Below are positions 50,277 to 55,157 of a stretch of 55,157 nt of DNA, piece after piece. A model generated the notes under the pieces. It ran no database searches and had not been told where the DNA came from. It worked only from the letters and a program-made list of their open reading frames with translations. The position numbers and the translations under genes are program-made. The DNA is from Lentisphaeraceae bacterium (GTDB lineage Bacteria > Verrucomicrobiota > Kiritimatiellia > RFP12 > DVOR01): positions 1-55,157 of the forward strand of contig SFJE01000015.1 of assembly GCA_004555175.1 (NCBI GenBank). The letters run 5' to 3'. The first letter of the stretch is position 1; the number at the start of each line of letters is the position of its first letter.

Positions 50277-50855
50277 TTACCAAACAGGCATTCCGGCGGC
50301 GACAGCCTTGACCACCTGGACGTTCTTCTGCCAGAGAAGTGTGCCGGTGGCAAGGTCGGTGGCGCGCAGGGTCAAGAGGTATTCGATGCGCGTGCCGCCA
50401 TTGTCGCGGCGGACGTTGGATTGTAGCAGCTTGCCCGAGAGCGACAGATCGGGGGACTTGAGGCGCTTGGCGGCGGGGGCCACGGCGCGGGCTTCGGCCG
50501 AGAGGGCATCGCGGTCGCTCGAACGCGCGGCCACGGCGGTCGAGAAGAGGAAGCGCTCGCTCTCTAAAAGTGCGTCGGTGATTGCGCCGGTGAGCGCACT
50601 GCTATCCAAGTGTTGGCAAGTATCGTTGACCACCGCGCCCCAGGCAACGATGCGCGGCTGCTCGGGGGTTCCGCCCACGCGTGAGCTGGCCAGGAGGCTG
50701 CGCGCAAGTTCGCCAGTGGCCGAGGCAATGTCGCGCGCGTCAAAGGAGATGGTGGTCTCGGCGCTGCGGGTGGGGTCGACGCGCTCGGTGTGGCTGGCGC
50801 AGCCGATTAGGAGGGCACCCAATAGGAGCAGGAGGGGCGTGGCGCGGCGGTTCAT
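50277..50855 (-). CDS. LpoB-like lipoprotein, paralogue 2
   Basis: A 192-residue lipoprotein with lipobox LIGC (Cys about 19). The same pattern as its neighbour is seen: SFDARDIASATGELARSLL, RIVAWGAVVNDTCQHLDSSALTGAITDALL, then PDLSLSGKLLQSNVRRDNGGTRIEYLLTL. The shared VRRDNGG/VKRDNGG segment shows that the two arose by duplication. It lies 11 bases after the COG3014-like gene. A division of labour between two peptidoglycan synthases is possible but unproven. Confidence 0.72.
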   Translation of the reverse strand: MNRRATPLLLLLGALLIGCASHTERVDPTRSAETTISFDARDIASATGELARSLLASSRVGGTPEQPRIVAWGAVVNDTCQHLDSSALTGAITDALLESERFLFSTAVAARSSDRDALSAEARAVAPAAKRLKSPDLSLSGKLLQSNVRRDNGGTRIEYLLTLRATDLATGTLLWQKNVQVVKAVAAGMPVW

Positions 50856-50866
50856 CGGCAGAGCTC

Positions 50867-52321
50867 CTAGAGGTTGATGACCAAAATGCTGGGCGTGGCG
50901 CCAGGTGAAGGAATGCGCACCCAGACGATGGCATTGCCACTGCCGCGCAGCTGAACATTGAAGGCGCGCCCGCCGGCCGGCGAAATGCTCACGCGTCCAT
51001 CGGCCGGGCGGACCATCGAGCCGACCCACACGCGCTTGGGCAACAGGTCGGCGCAGCGCAAGTCGGCCGCGTTGGTGCTGATGTCGTAGACGGTCATCCC
51101 CAGACTCCACAGGAGTGCGGCGGCCTCAGTGCCTGACCCGGCGCGTAGCGCGGCTTGGCCGCCCTCTTGCATCGCCACGCGCAGAAGGGTGCGCGCCACC
51201 TGGCGGGCGATAATTCCGCTCCAGGCGCGGTCGAAGGCGGCCTGCATCAGCGGATCAACCTCCATCAACACCTCCAGCTGCTGGCCGTTGACGGTGTAGG
51301 CGCGGTGGGCGGCGGCGCGTTCAACGAGTTTGGGGACATCAAAGCTAATCGTGCCGAAGCCTTGGGCGTGGCCGGCAATCGAAGGGTAGGGGATGGAATA
51401 GGGCCGCCCCACGCGTTTGGGCGCCAGGCCATCTTCCACATAAATCCAGATGCGGTTCTCGGGGCGGAGCCCGCGCGCTTCGCTGGCGGCATCTTCGGCC
51501 AGCAACCGGGCGTCAGGCGCTAGGGCGGCGGCCAAGGCCAAATCGTTGCGCGGCGCATCCCCGGCACACCAACGCGTCACGCCCACCAAATGGGCGGCGT
51601 AGGCATTGCCAAAGCCCTTCAACGCAGCGAAGTGGGCCTGCGCGGCCGGGGCTTCGGTGCTGACCGCCGTGGCTACGCCTGCAGCCAGGCGCGGCGTCTG
51701 CGCGGCGGCCTTGTTGGCTGCTTGGGCAACGGCGCGCCGTTCGGCCACCGAGAGATCGCGCGCCTCGGTCGAGCGATCGGGCAAATCCCCGGCACAGACG
51801 CCGAACCAGGCCACCTGGCGCTGGCGGATGCGGTTGCACTCCACACGCAAGGCCTCGCGATTGGCGAGCGAGCCATAGGCTAGGGCCTTGTAGAGGTTGA
51901 GGAAGGCAAGCTCGGGCCCCTGCGGCGCGTAGGGCAGGGCACAATCGTTGAGCGCGAGGGCCGAGGCGGTGTCGAGGGCGCCGGCGCCGTAGCGGCGGCG
52001 GGCAAGGTCGTTGATTTGCGCTTCGGCGGCGGCCAGATGGCTGATTGCTTGTGGGGCGTGGCCGAGCCAGAGGGCGAGGATGCCGGCCTCGTGTTGCCAG
52101 AAGGCTGTGTCGGCATTCTCCGCTTCGGCCTCCTCGGCGGCCTGCGCGTAGGCGTTCGCTACGGCCCCGCTGTGGACCTCGCGCTCCTGACGCAGGAGGC
52201 TCTCTTCAAGCGAGAGGCAACCGGAGAGAAGGAGGCAACCGAGTGCCGACAGCAGACAGCGAACGGCCGTTGACCGTTCTCTATCGCGCGCGTCTGTCAT
52301 CTGCTCGCTGTTCGCTGTCAT
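50867..52321 (-). CDS. COG3014-like large lipoprotein
   Basis: A 484-residue protein with a lipoprotein signal (CLLSALGCLLLSGC). The mature part is helical and Ala-rich, with TPR-like pairs, then a beta-rich second half (IWIYVEDGLAPKRVGRPYSI, then RRVWVGSM-like and ISPAGGRAFNV). Proteins of this type (COG3014) are often encoded beside LpoB, as here. ATG 52321 has an AGGAAC site; ATG 52300 is an alternative. The first about 15 residues are encoded by the GACAGCGAACAG-type repeat. It lies 8 bases after the preceding lipoprotein gene. Confidence 0.7.
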   Translation of the reverse strand: MTANSEQMTDARDRERSTAVRCLLSALGCLLLSGCLSLEESLLRQEREVHSGAVANAYAQAAEEAEAENADTAFWQHEAGILALWLGHAPQAISHLAAAEAQINDLARRRYGAGALDTASALALNDCALPYAPQGPELAFLNLYKALAYGSLANREALRVECNRIRQRQVAWFGVCAGDLPDRSTEARDLSVAERRAVAQAANKAAAQTPRLAAGVATAVSTEAPAAQAHFAALKGFGNAYAAHLVGVTRWCAGDAPRNDLALAAALAPDARLLAEDAASEARGLRPENRIWIYVEDGLAPKRVGRPYSIPYPSIAGHAQGFGTISFDVPKLVERAAAHRAYTVNGQQLEVLMEVDPLMQAAFDRAWSGIIARQVARTLLRVAMQEGGQAALRAGSGTEAAALLWSLGMTVYDISTNAADLRCADLLPKRVWVGSMVRPADGRVSISPAGGRAFNVQLRGSGNAIVWVRIPSPGATPSILVINL

Positions 52322-52329
52322 CTTTGTTC

Positions 52330-52839
52330 CTACTGATTGCGCAGGCCAGAGAGTTTGAACTGGAAGATCTGGGTGCGCAGTTCGGCGATGAGATCGGGGT
52401 TGAAGGTAAACTTCTCCACGCGGTGGTGGTTGATATTCGCGCGCACCATCACCTTGGGATAGATAGGAGTGTCGTCGCGAGGTTCCTCGTGCTTCATCAG
52501 GTCGCAATCCACCAACACTTGGAGATACTCGCGGAACATTTTCGGGTCGAGGGTGTAGTGATACTTGCGCACATCCCCAAAGGCCGCCTTGTCGTACTCA
52601 ATGTTAAAGTCGTCGCCCACCGTCACCGAGTGGCCCTCAAGCACGATAATCGAGCCGTTGTCCTTGTAATCGCAGCGGACGCGCGGGGCATCTTCGGAGG
52701 CCTGGTAGTAGACCTGTAGCCAGTTCAGGCGGGAGTTTTGCACCACAAAGGCATCATCGTGGCGATACCAATAGGGCGAGCAGGCCGGCAAGAGCGTCAA
52801 GAGCGGCAAAGCAAGCAAGGCAAGGCGGAGGGACTTCAT
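52330..52839 (-). CDS. Lipoprotein of unknown function in the LpoB cluster
   Basis: A 169-residue lipoprotein with lipobox LLPAC (Cys about 20). The mature part has alternating beta strands (AFVVQNSRLNWLQVYYQAS, IIVLEGHSVTVGDDFNIEY, KYHYTLDPKMFREYLQVL). I do not recognise the family; its place resembles that of YcfL-type lipoproteins next to LpoB elsewhere, without clear sequence support. It shares one base with the thiamin pyrophosphokinase stop codon. Confidence 0.65.
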   Translation of the reverse strand: MKSLRLALLALPLLTLLPACSPYWYRHDDAFVVQNSRLNWLQVYYQASEDAPRVRCDYKDNGSIIVLEGHSVTVGDDFNIEYDKAAFGDVRKYHYTLDPKMFREYLQVLVDCDLMKHEEPRDDTPIYPKVMVRANINHHRVEKFTFNPDLIAELRTQIFQFKLSGLRNQ

Positions 52840-53444
52840 CACGAGCTCCAAGGTTGATAGAGGAAGAGCGGGGCTTGGCAGGTCAGGCGAACCTCTGCGC
52901 CCGCCGTGCGGTTGAGGGTGGCCCGCCAGAGCGTATCAAGCCACAGGCGCTCAACGGGCCAGACCACCCCGCGCGCGGTCAGCTGTTGGGGCACAAAGGA
53001 GAGGAAGGAAATCGGCCAATCCGGCGTTACGGCCAGGACGTGTTCGCCCGCAGGAAAGAGCTCGAAGCGGCCGCTGGCAGTGTAGACCGTTGCGCGCTCG
53101 GCCGTCTCGGCGATGAGCGCTAGGTTCGCCAGGGTGTGATCCTCGCGCCGGCCGGTGACGGCGAAGTAGGCTACCGGCGCGGCTGGATGGTGCGCGCGCA
53201 ACCAGCGGTAGGCCTTGGTCAGGTCGTTGGTCTCTTGGTCGGCGTGCAAATCGGTGACGAGATCGGGCGGGAGTTCGGCGCAGCTAAGAGTGTCCAAGTC
53301 GCCCACCACCTGCAAGAGCGCGGGCGCACCTTCCGGCGGCAACCGGTCGCAGCAGACGCATCCGGCGCAGGCAACTAGCGCCGCGCGTTCGGGCGGCGAG
53401 GTCGGCTCAGTGCCGTTGGCAATGATGGCAAGGGGTTGCGTCAT
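52839..53444 (-). CDS. Thiamin pyrophosphokinase
   Basis: A 201-residue enzyme that converts thiamin to thiamin diphosphate (EC 2.7.6.2). VVGDLDTLS, ADQETNDLTKAYRWL and VTGRREDHTLANLALI are the substrate- and metal-binding motifs of the family; the C-terminal half is the beta-sandwich. It overlaps the permease gene by 4 bases and the lipoprotein gene by one, so translation of the three is linked without a clear functional link. Confidence 0.85.
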   Translation of the reverse strand: MTQPLAIIANGTEPTSPPERAALVACAGCVCCDRLPPEGAPALLQVVGDLDTLSCAELPPDLVTDLHADQETNDLTKAYRWLRAHHPAAPVAYFAVTGRREDHTLANLALIAETAERATVYTASGRFELFPAGEHVLAVTPDWPISFLSFVPQQLTARGVVWPVERLWLDTLWRATLNRTAGAEVRLTCQAPLFLYQPWSS

Positions 53445-54985
53445 TCCACCAGGGTGAACCCGAGCTCCGCGAGGTCGGCGGCAAGGGTGTCGGGCAGCGG
53501 CCCCCCCGCGACATCAAAGGCGTCACGCCCGGCGCCGTGGACCGCCGTCACGCCCGGATACTTGCGCAAGCGCTCGGCCACGATTCCACGGCAGTGGTCG
53601 CACGCCATACCCTTGACCACCACGCGGCGGGCAGGATTCTCGGCAGTCGTCATCGTTCGTCTCCTCCAAAGGGGTTTGAGGACAATATGATAGCCCAAGA
53701 GCGCCAGCAGCACAACCGCTGCAGCCGCGTTCCCGTGCGTCGCCCCCGCGCAACACGCCTCGGCGCTCTCCGCCACGGCTCCGCCCCACCACGCATTCAG
53801 CACCAACCCCGAACCCACGGCAAAGACCGCCACCACCGCCAGAAAGAGCGCCGTCGCCTTCCGCCCCAAAAGCGTCCACAATGTGGTCAGACTCGCCCCA
53901 TTGAGCGCCGGCCCGGCAATCAAGAAGATCAACGCCGCCCCCGGCGAAAGCCCCTTGGCCATCAACGCCAACGCCATCGGGATGGAAGCCGTGCTGCAGA
54001 CATAGAGCGGCAATCCCACCAGCAGCATCACCGGAAAGGCCACCCAGTCATTGGCCAACCACGCCCCAACCAACCCATCCGGCGGCACAAACGCCAAGAT
54101 CGCCGCCGAAATCCCCAGCCCCAACGCCAACGGCCGCGCCACATTCCCCAGCAAGCAAAACGCATAATTCACCACGCACAGCACCTTTCTCAGCAATGCC
54201 TCTGCGCAGCTTTCCCTTTTGGTTTCCCCCTGCGCCACCTCTGTGCTTCTTTGTGTATCTTTGTGCTCCTTTGTGGTTTCCAAATCTGCGTATATTTCGG
54301 CGTGCTCTGCGTCGCCTCCCTTTGTGCGCTTTGTGTTCTTTGTGGTTTCCAAATCTGCGTGTATTTCGGCGTGCTCTGCGTTGCCTCCCGTTGTGCTCTT
54401 TGTGTTCTTTGTGGTTTCCAAATCTGCGTCTATTTCGGCGTGCTCTGCGTTGCCTCCCGTTGTGCTCTTTGTGTTCTTTGTGGTTTCCAAATCTGCGTCT
54501 ATTTCGGCGTGCTTTGCGTTGCCTCCCGTTGTGCTCTTTGTGTTCTTTGTGGTTGCTACCTGCGTTGTCTTCGCGTCTAGCCATTCGATGAGCCAGCCGC
54601 CGGTCAACCCCGAGAGCAAGGCCACCAACGGCCTCGTCACGGCAAAGACGCCCCCCAAAAGCGCATAGGTTGCAAAGATCGAATCCAATCCCGTCTGCGG
54701 CGTGGCTAAGAGAAAGCCCGCCGTTGCCCCCTTGCTCGCGCCGCTCTTCCGCAGCCCCGCCGCCACCGGCAACACCCCGCACGAACACAACGGCAGTGGC
54801 ACCCCCAGTAACACCGCCCACACCACTGCCCGCCAACCGGCCTGGCGCCCCAAGAGCCGCTCCACCCGCTCAGGCGTAAAGAACAAACTCAACACGCCGG
54901 CAAAGAGAAACCCCCATAACAGCCACAGCGCCATCTGCTGCGAGGTCTGCCAAAACGCACTCACCAAGTCGATTAACCAAGCCAT
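53441..54985 (-). CDS. DUF318/SO_0444-type metal permease with C-terminal HMA domain and internal 23-residue repeats
   Basis: A 514-residue membrane protein. Four N-terminal transmembrane segments include the motif VPLPLCSCGVLPVA; a second group (about 275-430) includes GLPLYVCSTASIPMALALM and AGPALNGASL. The C-terminus (about 445-514) is a heavy-metal-associated domain with GMACDHC. This architecture fits Cu/Zn-type efflux permeases. Between the two membrane halves lies a cytoplasmic loop of about 110 residues made of 23-residue repeats (TTKNTKSTTGGNAEHAEIDA-type), encoded by a 69-base tandem repeat. ATG 54985 is used because of a GGAGG site and a promoter just upstream. It is the first gene of the minus-strand run. 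Confidence 0.82.
   Translation of the reverse strand: MAWLIDLVSAFWQTSQQMALWLLWGFLFAGVLSLFFTPERVERLLGRQAGWRAVVWAVLLGVPLPLCSCGVLPVAAGLRKSGASKGATAGFLLATPQTGLDSIFATYALLGGVFAVTRPLVALLSGLTGGWLIEWLDAKTTQVATTKNTKSTTGGNAKHAEIDADLETTKNTKSTTGGNAEHAEIDADLETTKNTKSTTGGNAEHAEIHADLETTKNTKRTKGGDAEHAEIYADLETTKEHKDTQRSTEVAQGETKRESCAEALLRKVLCVVNYAFCLLGNVARPLALGLGISAAILAFVPPDGLVGAWLANDWVAFPVMLLVGLPLYVCSTASIPMALALMAKGLSPGAALIFLIAGPALNGASLTTLWTLLGRKATALFLAVVAVFAVGSGLVLNAWWGGAVAESAEACCAGATHGNAAAAVVLLALLGYHIVLKPLWRRRTMTTAENPARRVVVKGMACDHCRGIVAERLRKYPGVTAVHGAGRDAFDVAGGPLPDTLAADLAELGFTLVE
54271..54546. repeat. In-frame 69-base tandem repeat inside the permease gene
   Basis: The word TTGTGGTTTCCAAATCTGCG recurs at 54271, 54340, 54409 and 54478, with TTGTGG again at 54547: an exact 69-base period and four full units. 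A more diverged partial unit extends to about 54236. The two units nearest the gene start are almost identical, and the units diverge toward the other end. Confidence 0.95.
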
Positions 54986-55005
54986 ACAGCCTCCGTTTCT
55001 CCCAC

Positions 55006-55034
55006 AGTATACCAAAGTCGCCGCACCCAAACAA
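55006..55034 (-). promoter_or_regulatory. Promoter of the minus-strand permease operon
   Basis: Read on the minus strand: TTGTTT (55034-55029), 17 bases, then TATACT (55011-55006). The permease start at 54985 follows 20 bases later. Confidence 0.75.
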
Positions 55035-55124
55035 AAAACCGAAGGCGTCGCAACTCATCCCCCAGTTGTAAAGCAAATCGTGAATTGTCTATGCGGCAGG
55101 GTGCCTCGCCTTGCTCGGCCTTCG

Positions 55125-55157
55125 CGGTCGCGCGATCACGCGGGGGGCCTTGCCCCC
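55125..55157. repeat. Dispersed hairpin repeat, copy 2 (cut by window end)
   Basis: Matches 41715-41747 at 32 of 33 positions, in the same orientation. The window ends inside the matched region, so its full extent is unknown. Confidence 0.85.

Noticed and set aside
53537..54580. A 347-codon plus-strand frame over the permease
   Set aside because: It lies opposite a clear membrane protein, and its C-terminal CVYFGVLCVAS-type repeats merely translate the 69-base repeat.

Overview
The window looks like a piece of chromosome from an uncultured, anaerobic, Gram-negative bacterium, most likely of the Verrucomicrobia/Kiritimatiellota/Lentisphaerae (PVC) type. The evidence is indirect: high GC (about 65%) in most of the window, LPS genes (KdsA, LptC/A/B-like), many Sec and lipoprotein signal peptides, HprK-HPr-EI without a PTS permease, a Tat-exported sulfatase, HydE for [FeFe]-hydrogenase, and large secreted cysteine proteases. 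I could not run a phylogeny, so this placement is an inference.

Layout. 1-5.6 kb is lower in GC (roughly 40% in the first 475 bases, about 50% after that) and reads as acquired DNA. It holds the tail of an HNH nuclease, then a compact three-gene cassette: a cytidylyltransferase-PEP mutase split by an 11-C homopolymer, a TagF-like CDP-alditol phosphotransferase, and an Oxa1/YidC-like domain fused to an alkaline-phosphatase-superfamily transferase. 5.8-9.8 kb has a TPR protein, a fused LeuC-LeuD isopropylmalate isomerase and an N-terminally shortened GNAT. 10.1-17.5 kb has two overlapping genes for giant secreted proteases. The first joins an intact C10 (streptopain-like) domain to a dead IdeS-like domain. 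The second has an intact IdeS-like domain plus a thioredoxin-like domain, and both end in the same type of C-terminal domain. 17.9-27.1 kb is one long co-directional run: kdsA, lptC-like, lptA, lptB, hpf, hprK, ptsH, ptsI, a YihY-type membrane protein and two pseudopilins. 27.7-33.4 kb has glycogen synthase and a GH13_8-like branching enzyme, ispD and a phosphoesterase. 34.0-39.5 kb is a Bat-type pair (BatD/E-like, and VWA-TPR). 39.7-45.4 kb has a UGSC-type protein with a frameshifted signal peptide, a sulfatase plus CBM9-like pair, and hydE. 45.5-45.7 kb has tRNA-Gly and tRNA-Lys with a chimeric remnant between them. 45.8-55.0 kb is a minus-strand run: a metal permease with HMA tail, thiamin pyrophosphokinase, a lipoprotein cluster with two LpoB-like proteins and a COG3014-like protein, trxB, infA and a GHL10-type hydrolase.

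The gaps are rich in repeats: CCCGGG-centred units, two palindrome arrays with 22- and 23-base periods, an 18-base minisatellite, an in-frame 69-base repeat inside the permease, and a dispersed hairpin repeat at 41.7 kb and at the right end. Several promoters share one plan: a TTGCNN -35 box, exactly 17 bases, then a TATACT-like -10 box.

Most promising leads: the possibly phase-variable phosphonate cassette with its Oxa1-transferase fusion, and the paired active/pseudo-enzyme IdeS-like proteases. All assignments come from reading motifs by eye, with no database search.
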